From Sulfurospirillum sp001602955 (GTDB lineage Bacteria; Campylobacterota; Campylobacteria; Campylobacterales; Sulfurospirillaceae), in the NCBI GenBank assembly GCA_001602955.1, contig LVAC01000011.1:186001-250000 (forward strand): a stretch of 64,000 nt of DNA, read 5' to 3'. Below the pieces are notes generated by a model, which was not told the DNA's origin, made no database searches, and saw only the letters and a list, made by a program, of their open reading frames with translations. Positions 42,679-51,961 of the stretch are shown here, piece by piece. Each line of letters begins with the position of its first letter. Within the stretch, counting starts at the first letter, position 1. Both the position numbers and the translations under genes were made by a program.

Positions 42679-43530
42679 ATGCAAATCCTTGACGGAAAAG
42701 CACTGTCGGACCAAATCAAAATTCGCCTCAAAAAAGAGAGCGAAGCACTCGTTGAAAAAGGCATCACTCCCGGACTTGCCGTTATTTTAGTCGGCGACGA
42801 CGCCGCGAGTCAAACGTACGTTAAAATGAAAGAAAAAGCGTGCGACATCACGGGAATTTACTCCATCATTCACAAAATGCCCTCTTCGATTTCCCAAGAA
42901 AAAATTTTGGAAACCATCGCCATGATCAATACCAATCCGAATATTGACGGCGTTTTGGTTCAACTTCCGCTTCCCAAACACATCGATACGACCAAAATTA
43001 TCGAAGCCATCGAGCCTCGTAAAGACGTCGACGGCTTTCACCCTTTTAACGTCGGACGGTTGGTTGCCGGATTGGAAAGCTTCGTGCCGTGTACGCCCCT
43101 TGGCGTTATGCGCCTTTTATCCCACTACGCCATCGATCCTAAAGGATTAAACGCCTGCGTCGTAGGAGCTAGCAATATCGTCGGAAAACCGATGATGAAT
43201 CTTCTCTTAAACGCAGGAGCAACGGTCGATATTTGCCATATTTTTACCAAAGACCTCAAAGAACATACGAAAAAAGCCGACCTTTTAATCGTCGGAGTGG
43301 GTAAACAAAACCTCATTACCGAAGATATGGTCAAAGAAGGCGCGATCGTTGTTGATATCGGCATCAATAAAACCGCCGAAGGACGCATCGTCGGCGATGT
43401 AGATTTTGAAAACGTCGCACCGAAATGTTCGTATATCACGCCGGTACCAGGAGGCGTCGGCCCGATGACGATCGCGATGCTGCTTGAAAATACCGTTAAA
43501 GCCGCACACCATCGCTTGAACGCAAAATAG
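42679..43530 (+). CDS. folD: Methylenetetrahydrofolate dehydrogenase/cyclohydrolase FolD
   Basis: A 283-residue bifunctional one-carbon enzyme. The catalytic lysine is in TYVKMKEKACDITGI; QLPLPKHID, PRKDVDGFHP, GASNIVGKPM and TPVPGGVGPMT follow in the right order. AAGGATG precedes the ATG. It begins a long rightward series that continues through lepB and the site-2 protease. Confidence 0.97.
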   Translation: MQILDGKALSDQIKIRLKKESEALVEKGITPGLAVILVGDDAASQTYVKMKEKACDITGIYSIIHKMPSSISQEKILETIAMINTNPNIDGVLVQLPLPKHIDTTKIIEAIEPRKDVDGFHPFNVGRLVAGLESFVPCTPLGVMRLLSHYAIDPKGLNACVVGASNIVGKPMMNLLLNAGATVDICHIFTKDLKEHTKKADLLIVGVGKQNLITEDMVKEGAIVVDIGINKTAEGRIVGDVDFENVAPKCSYITPVPGGVGPMTIAMLLENTVKAAHHRLNAK

Positions 43531-43537
43531 GAAGATT

Positions 43538-44368
43538 ATGAAAAATTTTATCCATCGCTTTTACCACTTTTCCAACAGTTGGACGGGAACGATCATTATC
43601 GTTTTATTCGTTATTTTTTTCGTCGCGCAAGCCTTTGTGATTCCCAGCGGTTCTATGAAAAAAACCCTACTCATCGGCGATCATCTTTTTGTCAAAAAGT
43701 TTTCGTACGGTCTTCCTACTCCGCATCTTCCGTGGCTTGAAATTCCCGTTTTACCCGATTTTAACGGTGACGGGCATTTGATCTCCTCAGAAGGTCCAAA
43801 GCGCGGCGATATCGTTGTCTTTCGTTATCCAAAAGACCCTAAAGTCCACTACGTCAAACGTTGCGTCGCACGCGAGGATGATGAAATTTTATTTCAGGAC
43901 AAGAACCTTTACGTTCACTTTAGCGAAGGCGACGACTACATTAAAGCGCATTATCCCGCCGATAAAATTAAGACCATTGCAGGAAAACTTTGGGTCAATA
44001 ACCCGTATAAAGAGCAGTTTCACGGTATTCATTACGACGACGGCGTCGATTTGTTCGCACAGATGGTTTTGCATCTAAAAGCCAATCAATTGGCGATGAA
44101 ACCGGCACTCGTTGCGGAACTTCCGATGGTTGCGGGCTATAGCAATTTCAACGCTTTTTACGCTAAAGTCGAAAAAGGACACTATTATATGGTCGGAGAC
44201 AATCGCGACCACTCTAACGACAGCCGTTTTTGGGGTAGCGTTCCCTACAGTCTTATCGTCGGCAAACCGTGGTTTGTCTATTTTTCATGGGATGACGACT
44301 ATAAAATAAGGTGGAACCGTATCGGAAGATCGGTCGATAGCCTCCAATTCGACGAGACGCTTTTCTAA
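43538..44368 (+). CDS. lepB: Signal peptidase I
   Basis: A 276-residue membrane protease that removes Sec and Tat signal peptides. One membrane helix (about 16-36), then the nucleophile Ser39 in PSGSMKKTL, the general-base lysine near VHYVKRCVAREDDE, and the late GDNRDHSNDSRFWG box. AGGAAG precedes the ATG. Its TAA overlaps the next ATG by one base. Confidence 0.96.
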   Translation: MKNFIHRFYHFSNSWTGTIIIVLFVIFFVAQAFVIPSGSMKKTLLIGDHLFVKKFSYGLPTPHLPWLEIPVLPDFNGDGHLISSEGPKRGDIVVFRYPKDPKVHYVKRCVAREDDEILFQDKNLYVHFSEGDDYIKAHYPADKIKTIAGKLWVNNPYKEQFHGIHYDDGVDLFAQMVLHLKANQLAMKPALVAELPMVAGYSNFNAFYAKVEKGHYYMVGDNRDHSNDSRFWGSVPYSLIVGKPWFVYFSWDDDYKIRWNRIGRSVDSLQFDETLF

Positions 44369-45021
44369 TGGAGAGTATCAAACTTATCGAAATTGCGGCA
44401 GTCGTTTTAGCCTTGATGATCGCTATTATCGGTCATGAAATTATGCACGGCTACGTAGCGTATCGCTACGGCGACGACACCGCTAAACATATGGGAAGAC
44501 TGAGCATCAATCCGTTTGTACATGTCGATTTGGTCGGAACGATCATCGTGCCTGCCGTTTTGTTTTTGAGTAACGCTCCTTTTATGTTCGGCTGGGCAAA
44601 ACCCGTTCCCATTTATATGCCAAGCGTCATTCGAAACGGCGGCTATAAGGCGGCGATTGCCGTTTCGCTTGCGGGGATTGCTTACAACTTTACGCTAGCA
44701 ATCCTTGCTTCCGTCGTTTTAAGTCAATTAGGCGATATTAGCGAAGTCAACAGTTACGTCGAATATTTTTGGGTCTATTTTCTCGTACAATCGATGATTT
44801 ATAACGTCGTCTTGGGTATTTTTAACCTCTATCCGATCCCGCCGCTAGACGGTTCGCATGCGCTAAGCTATTTGGGGCGCATTTTCGGTTGGAATGCCTT
44901 GGTACGCTTCTACGAATCTACGGAACGTTACGGCATGATTATTCTTATCGTCTGTATCGCGACACCGCTTTCTTCTTACTTTTTTATGCCGATTCGCGTC
45001 GTTTTAAGTTGGCTTTACTAA
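44368..45021 (+). CDS. Site-2-type zinc metalloprotease (M50)
   Basis: A 217-residue intramembrane protease. The zinc site is HEIMHGYVA (HExxH) in the first third and the second ligand region is NLYPIPPLDGSHAL. Five or six membrane segments. This compact M50 form is common in bacteria; its substrate is unknown. Translation is coupled to lepB (TAATG). Confidence 0.88.
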   Translation: MESIKLIEIAAVVLALMIAIIGHEIMHGYVAYRYGDDTAKHMGRLSINPFVHVDLVGTIIVPAVLFLSNAPFMFGWAKPVPIYMPSVIRNGGYKAAIAVSLAGIAYNFTLAILASVVLSQLGDISEVNSYVEYFWVYFLVQSMIYNVVLGIFNLYPIPPLDGSHALSYLGRIFGWNALVRFYESTERYGMIILIVCIATPLSSYFFMPIRVVLSWLY

Positions 45022-45035
45022 AGTGCTTCTTTTTT

Positions 45036-45070
45036 GACCTAACACCGTTTTATTCGGGCTTTGTTAGGTC
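45036..45070 (+). terminator. Terminator after the site-2 protease gene
   Basis: Nine-pair stem GACCTAACA/TGTTAGGTC with an inner CCG/CGG pair, followed by TGTTTTATAATG. It ends the folD-lepB-protease unit before rpiB. Confidence 0.65.
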
Positions 45071-45089
45071 TGTTTTATAATGCGTGTGC

Positions 45090-45095
45090 TATAAT
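45090..45095 (+). promoter_or_regulatory. Extended -10 box of rpiB
   Basis: TGTGCTATAAT, an extended -10 element, 30 bases before the rpiB start; another TATAAT lies 14 bases upstream (45076-45081). Confidence 0.5.
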
Positions 45096-45124
45096 CGAAA
45101 CGATTATGTTCTTAAAGGATAGAC

Positions 45125-45565
45125 GTGAAATTTTTTATTGCAACCGACCATGCGGGCGTTGCTATCAAACCGGACGTTATAGCGATGCTCACAGCGATGG
45201 GGCATGAAATCGTCGATCTTGGACCTTTTTCCCAAGAGAGGGTCGATTATCCCGATTTTGCGCATGCATTGTGCACGGAAGTCTTACAAAATCCCCAAAC
45301 GCAAGGCATTTTGATCTGCGGATCGGGTATCGGTATGAGCTTGGCGGCTAACAAACATGTCGGCATTCGTGCCGCATTGTGCCATGACGCCTATACCGCT
45401 CAAATGGCGCGCGCCCATAACGACGCCAATGTTTTGTGTTTCGGACAACGTATCGTAGGACTCGGCGTGATCGAGTCGATGCTCCACGCATGGTGTGCAA
45501 CCTCTTTTGAAGGAGGCAGGCATGCGCATAGAGTTGAAAAGATCGAGTTGACACATGGCGTTTGA
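45125..45565 (+). CDS. rpiB: Ribose-5-phosphate isomerase B
   Basis: A 146-residue sugar-phosphate isomerase of the pentose phosphate pathway. Seen: ATDHAGVAIKPDV, RVDYPDFAH, and the glycine loop ICGSGIGMSLAANKHVGIRAA with the catalytic cysteine. AAAGGAT precedes the start (GTG at 45125). It overlaps the next gene by 11 bases. Confidence 0.95.
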   Translation: MKFFIATDHAGVAIKPDVIAMLTAMGHEIVDLGPFSQERVDYPDFAHALCTEVLQNPQTQGILICGSGIGMSLAANKHVGIRAALCHDAYTAQMARAHNDANVLCFGQRIVGLGVIESMLHAWCATSFEGGRHAHRVEKIELTHGV

Positions 45566-45887
45566 ATGGGTTTTGACAACGGCGCTTTTTTCGGTTTGTC
45601 TTTACTTGCTCGTCATGGTGTTTTACTACAAAACCCTGCTTCGCAAAGAAAAACGCGGCAATATCGTGATTAAACAAACCCTCAACGATGCCGAAGTCGT
45701 CATCCGCAAATACCAAGTCCAGCTTCAACGCTCTTTGGGCAATATCGATATTTTAAGCGATGAGCTCAAAAAGGTGAAAAACGATCTCAAATCCTTACGA
45801 ACCCGTAACAGTCAATACCGTATGGAAGGCGATAAGCTTCGCCAACATATCAAAGAGCTAGAGGGCAAAATCGAGGCGTTGTTGTAA
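45555..45887 (+). CDS. Membrane-anchored coiled-coil protein of unknown function
   Basis: A 110-residue protein: one N-terminal membrane helix (about 4-27, VLTTALFSVCLYLLVMVFYY) followed by a basic-acidic coiled coil (about 45-110, VQLQRSLGNIDILSDELKKVKNDL). I do not recognise the family. It overlaps rpiB and precedes apt; similar small proteins often occur between these genes in this phylum (from memory). Confidence 0.65.
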   Translation: MAFEWVLTTALFSVCLYLLVMVFYYKTLLRKEKRGNIVIKQTLNDAEVVIRKYQVQLQRSLGNIDILSDELKKVKNDLKSLRTRNSQYRMEGDKLRQHIKELEGKIEALL

Positions 45888-45948
45888 CTACGCTACGTCG
45901 GTCGATTTGCTTTGTATCTCAATTTAAAAAATTCTATAAAGGCCGTTG

Positions 45949-46497
45949 ATGCATCTTTTAAACGAGAACGATAAAACATTTCTTCTTCAGTCCATCCGCG
46001 AAATCGAGGATTTTCCCAAACCCGGTATTAAATTCAAAGATATTACGACGCTTTTAGGCGATACGAACGCTTTTAATCTCCTTATGGATCATCTTGCCAG
46101 TCGATACGAAAACCAACAAATCGACTATATCGCCGGTATCGAAAGCCGAGGCTTTATTTTCGGTGCGGCGTTAGCGGCACGCCTTCGCACGCGTTTCGTT
46201 CCGATTCGAAAACCGGGCAAACTTCCCTATACTACTATTAGCGAGAAATACTCGTTAGAGTACGGCGTGGACGAAGTTTCGATTCACATCGACGCTTTTA
46301 GCGGCGTTGCCAATCCGCGTGTCTTGCTGATTGATGATTTGATCGCTACCGGAGGCACGGCAACCGCCGCGGTCAAACTGATTACCAAAGCAGGAGCGAC
46401 CTGCGTCGAAGCATGCTTTGTGATGAACTTGACGTTTTTACAAGGCGATTTGGACATTAAAAAAATGACCTCCGTCTATTCCGTGTTGGAGGTGTAA
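45949..46497 (+). CDS. apt: Adenine phosphoribosyltransferase
   Basis: A 182-residue purine salvage enzyme. Seen: IREIEDFPKPGIKFKDITTLL (typical Apt start), GIESRGFIFGAALA and the PRPP loop VLLIDDLIATGGTATAA. The start is the ATG at 45949 (AAAGG upstream) rather than the TTG before it. Its TAA lies one base from the trpB ATG. Confidence 0.96.
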   Translation: MHLLNENDKTFLLQSIREIEDFPKPGIKFKDITTLLGDTNAFNLLMDHLASRYENQQIDYIAGIESRGFIFGAALAARLRTRFVPIRKPGKLPYTTISEKYSLEYGVDEVSIHIDAFSGVANPRVLLIDDLIATGGTATAAVKLITKAGATCVEACFVMNLTFLQGDLDIKKMTSVYSVLEV

Positions 46498-46498
46498 C

Positions 46499-47704
46499 AT
46501 GTACATTCCACGCGTTTCAAAATTTGATCCGGACGCAAACGGACACTTCGGGATTTTCGGAGGACGCTACGTTCCCGAAACCTTAATGCCTATCTTGATC
46601 GATTTGGAAAAAGAGTATCGCAAACTCCGCTTTGACGAACACTTTTGGACGGAAGTCAACCACTGTCTGAACGAATACGTCGGACGTCCTTCCGCACTCT
46701 TTTTTGCTAAAAATATTTCGCATGAACTGGGTGCAAAAATTTACCTTAAACGCGAAGATCTCAATCATACGGGCGCACACAAGATCAATAATACCGTGGC
46801 ACAGGGCTTGATTGCGAAAAAGATGGGTAAAAAACGCGTTATCGCCGAAACGGGTGCCGGACAACACGGCGTTGCCACGGCGACGATTGCGGCACTTTTA
46901 GGCTTGGAATGCGAAGTTTTTATGGGAGAAAAAGACGTTGAACGCCAAGAACTCAACGTCTTTCGTATGAAGCTTTTGGGTGCTAAAGTCCACAGCGTCA
47001 AAAGCGGAAGCCGTACGCTTAAAGATGCGATGAACGAGGCCATTCGCTACTGGGTGACGCATGCGCGCGATACGTTTTATATTATCGGTACCGTCGCAGG
47101 CCCGCATCCGTATCCCATGATGGTACGCGACTTTCAAGCGATCATCGGTTACGAAGCCAAAGCGCAAATTTTGGTCAAAGAGAAAAGTCTTCCCGATTAT
47201 GTCATTGCCTGTATCGGCGGAGGAAGCAACGCTATGGGGATTTTCAGCCACTTTTTAGGCGAAGAAGGCGTGAAATGCATCGGTATCGAAGCCGGAGGTT
47301 TGGGTATCGAAACCGATAAACACGGTTGTTCGCTTGCCAAAGGAAGTCCGGGCGTGCTTCACGGACAGATGAGTTATCTGTTGCAAGACGACGACGGACA
47401 GATTTTAGAGGCACATTCGATCTCCGCTGGCTTGGACTATCCCGGTATCGGACCTGAGCATGCTTACCTCAAAGAACAAGGTGCGGCGATTTATGAAAAC
47501 ATTACCGATCAAGAGGCACTCGATGCGTTCGTCTGGCTATCGCGCAAAGAGGGAATTATTCCGGCGTTTGAGAGCGCGCATGCCATTGCCTATTTGAAAA
47601 AAATCCCTAAAGATGAGATTAAAAACAAGATCGTTATCGTCAATCTTTCCGGTCGCGGCGATAAAGATATGGTGCAAGCCAAATCCATTTTAAACATAGG
47701 ATAA
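46499..47704 (+). CDS. trpB: Tryptophan synthase beta chain
   Basis: A 401-residue PLP enzyme joining indole and serine. The PLP lysine is in REDLNHTGAHKINNT; GAGQHGVATATIAALLG, GGGSNAMGIFSHFL and the late GRGDKD follow. It is of the usual TrpB1 type. No trpA or other trp gene is adjacent; it lies one base after apt, so it is co-transcribed with salvage genes. It may be a second copy or the trp genes may be split. Confidence 0.93.
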   Translation: MYIPRVSKFDPDANGHFGIFGGRYVPETLMPILIDLEKEYRKLRFDEHFWTEVNHCLNEYVGRPSALFFAKNISHELGAKIYLKREDLNHTGAHKINNTVAQGLIAKKMGKKRVIAETGAGQHGVATATIAALLGLECEVFMGEKDVERQELNVFRMKLLGAKVHSVKSGSRTLKDAMNEAIRYWVTHARDTFYIIGTVAGPHPYPMMVRDFQAIIGYEAKAQILVKEKSLPDYVIACIGGGSNAMGIFSHFLGEEGVKCIGIEAGGLGIETDKHGCSLAKGSPGVLHGQMSYLLQDDDGQILEAHSISAGLDYPGIGPEHAYLKEQGAAIYENITDQEALDAFVWLSRKEGIIPAFESAHAIAYLKKIPKDEIKNKIVIVNLSGRGDKDMVQAKSILNIG

Positions 47705-47708
47705 GGGC

Positions 47709-48398
47709 ATGATGCATACGATCGGAAAACATACCGGAAAGCTTTTTATGCTTCTCATGGTCGTAGCCCTTCTCACGTTAGCTTACGTCCTTTATCAAGC
47801 ACCTGCGGAAGGACTGGAAAATAAGTTTATCTATTTGATGAAAACCTATGGATACATTATCCTTTTTGTATGGAGTATGTTGGAGGGCGAAAGCGGCTTG
47901 ATTATGGCGGGGCTTTTGTCTCATACGGGCGATATGAATCTCTTTATCGCGATTTTCGTGGCGGGACTCGGCGGTTTTGCCGGAGATCAGGTCTATTTTT
48001 ACATCGGTCGTTTTAATAAAAAATACGTCCATATGAAACTCAAAGGTCAACGTCGAAAGTTGGCACTCGCGCATCTTTTACTCAAAAAATACGGCTGGCC
48101 GATTATCTTCGCACAACGTTACATGTACGGATTGCGTACGATTATTCCGATCTCGATCGGCTTAACGCGTTACGATGCCAAAACCTTTGCCTTTATCAAT
48201 CTTATGTCGGCATGGTGTTGGGGCGCATTTACGATTTTGCCCGCTTGGTATTTCGGCGACGAAATTTTGATCGTCATACACTGGGCAAAAGAGCATTGGT
48301 ATTTTGCACTTCCTCTTGCCGGACTAATCGGCGGAAGTATCTACTACTATTTTCATAAAATGACGGATAAAACCTTTAAGGAAAAACATGCACGTTAA
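47709..48398 (+). CDS. DedA/VTT-family membrane protein (second copy)
   Basis: A 229-residue membrane protein, longer at the N-terminus than the paralogue at 1.3 kb. The same core is present: SMLEGESGLIMAGLLSHTGDMN, QVYFYIGRFNKKYV, the basic loop GQRRKLALAHLLLKKYG, and QRYMYGLRTIIPISIGLTRY. An ATG three bases in (47712) has better spacing to AAGGG. Its end overlaps pepA by 11 bases. The substrate is unknown. Confidence 0.82.
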   Translation: MMHTIGKHTGKLFMLLMVVALLTLAYVLYQAPAEGLENKFIYLMKTYGYIILFVWSMLEGESGLIMAGLLSHTGDMNLFIAIFVAGLGGFAGDQVYFYIGRFNKKYVHMKLKGQRRKLALAHLLLKKYGWPIIFAQRYMYGLRTIIPISIGLTRYDAKTFAFINLMSAWCWGAFTILPAWYFGDEILIVIHWAKEHWYFALPLAGLIGGSIYYYFHKMTDKTFKEKHAR

Positions 48399-49839
48399 TA
48401 TTCTAAACCAAAAATTATTTGATTCGACAAGCGACGTTAAAGTCGTTTTCGTCGTCGCAAAAGCATTTGATCACCGATGGATTCGCGATAAAGAGAGTTT
48501 TGAACTGTTAGGATTCAAAGGCGAAAGCGAAGAGACGCTCTTCGTTGCCGCTTCTCGGATTCTTTACGTCGGTTGCGACAGTTTGGATGCCGAAGATATT
48601 CGTTTGAGTGCGGCAAAAGCGTTGGAAGCCTTGAAAAAAACCAACGTCAAATCCGTCTCTATCGGAACGTATTCTTCCGATTGCCCCGGTATGAACGTCA
48701 AAGCACTTGCCGAAGGATTGATGCTTGGAAGCTATGTTTTCGATCAGTATAAAAGCAAAAAAGAGCCTTCAACCTTAGAAAGCGTTTTTATATGCCTCGA
48801 AGATTACGCGCGCACCGACGTCTCCGTAGAGACGGCGAGCAAAGCACTGAAAGAAGGAACGCTTATCGCAGAAGCGACGAACTTTGCCAAAGCGATCGTC
48901 AACACGACGCCTTTTGACATGACGCCCATCGCCTTGGCGAAACTTGCTCAAACCCTCACGTCGCTTCCAAACGTGACATGTAAGGTTATGGACGAGACCT
49001 TTTTGAAAGAACAAGGCATGAACGCTTTTTTAGCGGTCAATCGCGCAAGCGTCCATCCGCCGCGTTTGATCCACCTGACGTATATGCCCCAAGCACCTAA
49101 AAAACGTTTGGTTTACGTCGGTAAAGGATTGACGTACGATAGCGGCGGACTGAGCTTAAAGCCTAGCGAGCATATGGTGACGATGAAAGCCGATAAAAGC
49201 GGCGGCGCGGCGGTAATGTCGATTTTAAAAGCGGCGGCGGAACTCGAATTGCCGTTTGAAGTGCACGCCATTATCGGAGCAACCGAAAATATGATCGGAG
49301 GCGACGCCTATAAACCCGACGACGTTTTGGTTGCTAAAAACGGTAAAACCATCGAAGTTCGCAATACCGATGCCGAAGGACGCTTGGTTTTGGCAGATTG
49401 TTTGTGTTACGCACAAGAACTCAAGCCCGATCTTTTGGTCGATATGGCGACCCTCACGGGTGCTTGCGTCGTGGCGTTGGGCGAATACACGACCGGTATC
49501 ATGGGACACGATAGCACTCTTAAACACTCTATGCAAAAAGCCGCCGATAAAAGCGGCGAACTCAGCGGTATGCTGCCGTTTAACAAATACCTCAAAAAGC
49601 TTTTGAAAAGTTCGGTTGCCGACATGTCAAACATCAGCTCCAGCCGTTACGGCGGCGCGATTACCGCGGGATTGTTTTTAGACAACTTTATCGAAGAGGC
49701 GTATAAAGACAAATGGCTTCATTTGGATATTGCGGGACCTGCGTATTTGGAAAAAGCATGGGGCTATAACCAATCGGGTGCAACGGGTGCTGGCGTACGA
49801 ATGAATCTCTATTGGATGCTTGAAGAAGCTAAAAAATAG
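48388..49839 (+). CDS. pepA: Leucyl aminopeptidase
   Basis: A 483-residue M17 zinc aminopeptidase of the cytoplasm. Catalytic region: VGKGLTYDSGGLSLKP, MKADKSGGAAVM, and the signature NTDAEGRLVLAD. The N-terminal macro-like domain (1-160) is less conserved, as usual. Length matches the family. It overlaps the DedA gene. Confidence 0.95.
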   Translation: MHVNILNQKLFDSTSDVKVVFVVAKAFDHRWIRDKESFELLGFKGESEETLFVAASRILYVGCDSLDAEDIRLSAAKALEALKKTNVKSVSIGTYSSDCPGMNVKALAEGLMLGSYVFDQYKSKKEPSTLESVFICLEDYARTDVSVETASKALKEGTLIAEATNFAKAIVNTTPFDMTPIALAKLAQTLTSLPNVTCKVMDETFLKEQGMNAFLAVNRASVHPPRLIHLTYMPQAPKKRLVYVGKGLTYDSGGLSLKPSEHMVTMKADKSGGAAVMSILKAAAELELPFEVHAIIGATENMIGGDAYKPDDVLVAKNGKTIEVRNTDAEGRLVLADCLCYAQELKPDLLVDMATLTGACVVALGEYTTGIMGHDSTLKHSMQKAADKSGELSGMLPFNKYLKKLLKSSVADMSNISSSRYGGAITAGLFLDNFIEEAYKDKWLHLDIAGPAYLEKAWGYNQSGATGAGVRMNLYWMLEEAKK

Positions 49840-49847
49840 TACCGCAG

Positions 49848-50423
49848 ATGAAACCTAAACTCATCTTAATCGGGGCTTCCACCGGAGGTCCCGGACATCT
49901 GAAAAAGATTTTATCCTCGCTTCCCTCTTCTTTTAACGGCATTATTTTAATTGCGCAACATATGAACAGTACGTTTATTCCGAGTTTTATCAACCAATTT
50001 CAGACGGAACTCGCTTTTCCCGTACACACGCTAGACGCGCGTACGCTTTTAACGAACGGTCATATTTACATCTGCGCCGGACACGCCCGCGTTAAAAGCG
50101 AACCCAATGCCAATACCTTAAGAGCCGAACCGGTCGAACAAGGCGATACGCCGTACAATCCGAGCATCGATACGCTTTTTCTTTCCGCTCTTTCATGCGT
50201 CGAAGATGCCGATATTTTAGCGGTTTTATTGACCGGTATCGGGCATGACGGCGCATTCGGCTTGAGCGAACTTCAAAAAAAAGGGGCACGCTGTATCGCC
50301 GAGAGCGAAAAAACCGCGATCGTTTACGGTATGCCTAAACGCGCGGTGGAAATCAACCCGCAAATTAGTTCTAAGCCTTTAGACGATATTATCGTCTCGA
50401 TCAATCAATTCGGAGCACCGTAA
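49848..50423 (+). CDS. cheB: Stand-alone CheB methylesterase
   Basis: A 191-residue catalytic CheB domain without the receiver domain. The triad is visible: Ser11 in GASTGG, His38 in IAQHM, and the Asp in TGIGHDGA. It removes methyl groups from chemoreceptors or deamidates glutamines. Lack of a receiver is typical of Campylobacter CheB and means that CheA cannot control it by the usual route. Its TAA overlaps the cheR ATG by one base. Confidence 0.93.
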   Translation: MKPKLILIGASTGGPGHLKKILSSLPSSFNGIILIAQHMNSTFIPSFINQFQTELAFPVHTLDARTLLTNGHIYICAGHARVKSEPNANTLRAEPVEQGDTPYNPSIDTLFLSALSCVEDADILAVLLTGIGHDGAFGLSELQKKGARCIAESEKTAIVYGMPKRAVEINPQISSKPLDDIIVSINQFGAP

Positions 50424-51262
50424 TGTTCTTCTGGAATCGAAAACAAGAACCGACCTCGCCGCAAACGCTTTCTAAAGAGCCTGAAGTTTTCAACGCCCTC
50501 GGATTAAACGACCTATTGCACTACATTAAACGAGAAATCGGCGTCGATCTTTTTGCCAAAAACAGTATTATCGAGACGAAGTTGCGTCTTTTTTGCGAAC
50601 GAAAAGAGATTTACAGCTTTCGCAAACTTTTCGAAACGCTTCAACACGATAAGGAATTACGCCAAGAGTTGATCGATTTGGTCACGGTTAACGAAACCTA
50701 TTTTTACCGTGAGGAGAGCCAGCTCGAGTTGGCAATTACCTTTGCATTGCGGATTCCGCATGTTAAAATTTTATGTGCACCTTGCGCTTCGGGAGAAGAA
50801 GTCTATTCGCTTTCGATGATGTTGCAAGAAAGAGGTCGCATGCCCAATGATTTTAGCATCACGGGAATCGACATTAACTCCGAAGCGATCGATAAAGCTA
50901 AGAATGCCTCGTTTTCGGAACGTTCGTTACACAAACTCGACGAACGGCTCAAAGAGCGTTATTTCATCAAAGACGAGCGTTCTTATAAAGTCAAATCGAC
51001 CTATTTTACTTCGGTCGATTTTAAGAAGGTCAATATCTTCGAGCATGACTTTTTAGCACTCGGAAATTTCGACATTATCTTTTCGCGCAATATGCTCATC
51101 TATTTCGACGACGACTTTCGTCTCAAAACGATCGAGCGTTTCGCGTCGCTTTTGAAGAGTGAAGGCAAGCTCTTTTTAGGGCATGCCGATATTATTCCCG
51201 AAAACCGATTTTTTACCAAATATACCGAAAACAGGCTTTCGTACTACGTTAAAAAAGGCTAA
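50423..51262 (+). CDS. cheR: Chemoreceptor methyltransferase CheR
   Basis: A 279-residue SAM-dependent methyltransferase for chemoreceptor glutamates. Seen: LVTVNETYFYREESQLEL, CAPCASGEEVYSLSMML (SAM site), FDIIFSRNMLIYFDDD, and FLGHADII. It is paired with cheB as in Campylobacter jejuni. Confidence 0.94.
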   Translation: MFFWNRKQEPTSPQTLSKEPEVFNALGLNDLLHYIKREIGVDLFAKNSIIETKLRLFCERKEIYSFRKLFETLQHDKELRQELIDLVTVNETYFYREESQLELAITFALRIPHVKILCAPCASGEEVYSLSMMLQERGRMPNDFSITGIDINSEAIDKAKNASFSERSLHKLDERLKERYFIKDERSYKVKSTYFTSVDFKKVNIFEHDFLALGNFDIIFSRNMLIYFDDDFRLKTIERFASLLKSEGKLFLGHADIIPENRFFTKYTENRLSYYVKKG

Positions 51263-51271
51263 GCTCCTTTT

Positions 51272-51820
51272 TTAACGCTCTTTTACCAAGCGACTGATCG
51301 CTTTAAACTCGGCATGTTCTGCTGTGCCTAAGAGTTCAAAAAGGATCGACTCGACGGTCGCAAGAAAAATTCCTTCTTGTTCCATACGCCGCAAAGCCGT
51401 CTCACAATCGTACCCGTAACGAGAACCCACTGCGTCGGTACATACGATCACGTCAAATCCTCTTTCTTTCAGATCCAATGCCGTTTGTAAAACACACACG
51501 TGCGCTTCTACTCCCGCAACGATGACGCTTTGCGTTTCGTAAGCTCTCAGCGTTTCGGTCACGTTTGGATTTTGGCAACAACTAAAACTCTTTTTCTCGT
51601 AAACCTCTCCGTCTCCTAAGAGCACTTTCAACGAAGCGATCGTCTCACCGAGCCCTTGGGTGTATTGTTGGTTGCAAACGATCGGTACCGATAAACATTG
51701 CAAGCCCTGAACCAACGTACACAAGCGTTGTTCGATACGTGAATGTCCTTCTATACGGTAAAAAAGCTTCTCTTGTACGTCTACTAGCATCAAACACGCG
51801 GTATTGACCTTTGGTCGCAT
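51272..51820 (-). CDS. Isochorismatase-family cysteine hydrolase
   Basis: A 182-residue Rossmann-like hydrolase. The family triad is visible: Asp in LMLVDVQEKLF, Lys in VYEKKSFSC, and the nucleophile Cys in VAGVEAHVCVLQTALDL. Members include nicotinamidases and isochorismatases; the substrate is not clear here. It converges on cheR with only nine bases between. Confidence 0.85.
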   Translation of the reverse strand: MRPKVNTACLMLVDVQEKLFYRIEGHSRIEQRLCTLVQGLQCLSVPIVCNQQYTQGLGETIASLKVLLGDGEVYEKKSFSCCQNPNVTETLRAYETQSVIVAGVEAHVCVLQTALDLKERGFDVIVCTDAVGSRYGYDCETALRRMEQEGIFLATVESILFELLGTAEHAEFKAISRLVKER

Positions 51821-51885
51821 ACGTCCTCCTTCGGTGAACTTTTTTAGAATACCCTAAGCCCTCTTTCGTATAATCGTCTTCAGAC

Positions 51886-51931
51886 TTCTTTCATGACCCG
51901 CAAGCAAAAACGTTGAGAGGTAATGAAAGAA
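51886..51931 (+). repeat. Inverted repeat upstream of the serine hydrolase gene
   Basis: Arms TTCTTTCAT (51886-51894) and ATGAAAGAA (51923-51931) are separated by 28 bases, downstream of a TATAAT at 51869-51874 and before the ATG at 51962. It would form a stem in the 5' leader. Confidence 0.35.
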
Positions 51932-51961
51932 ACCTAATTCTTTTCACGCATAAGGGACACT

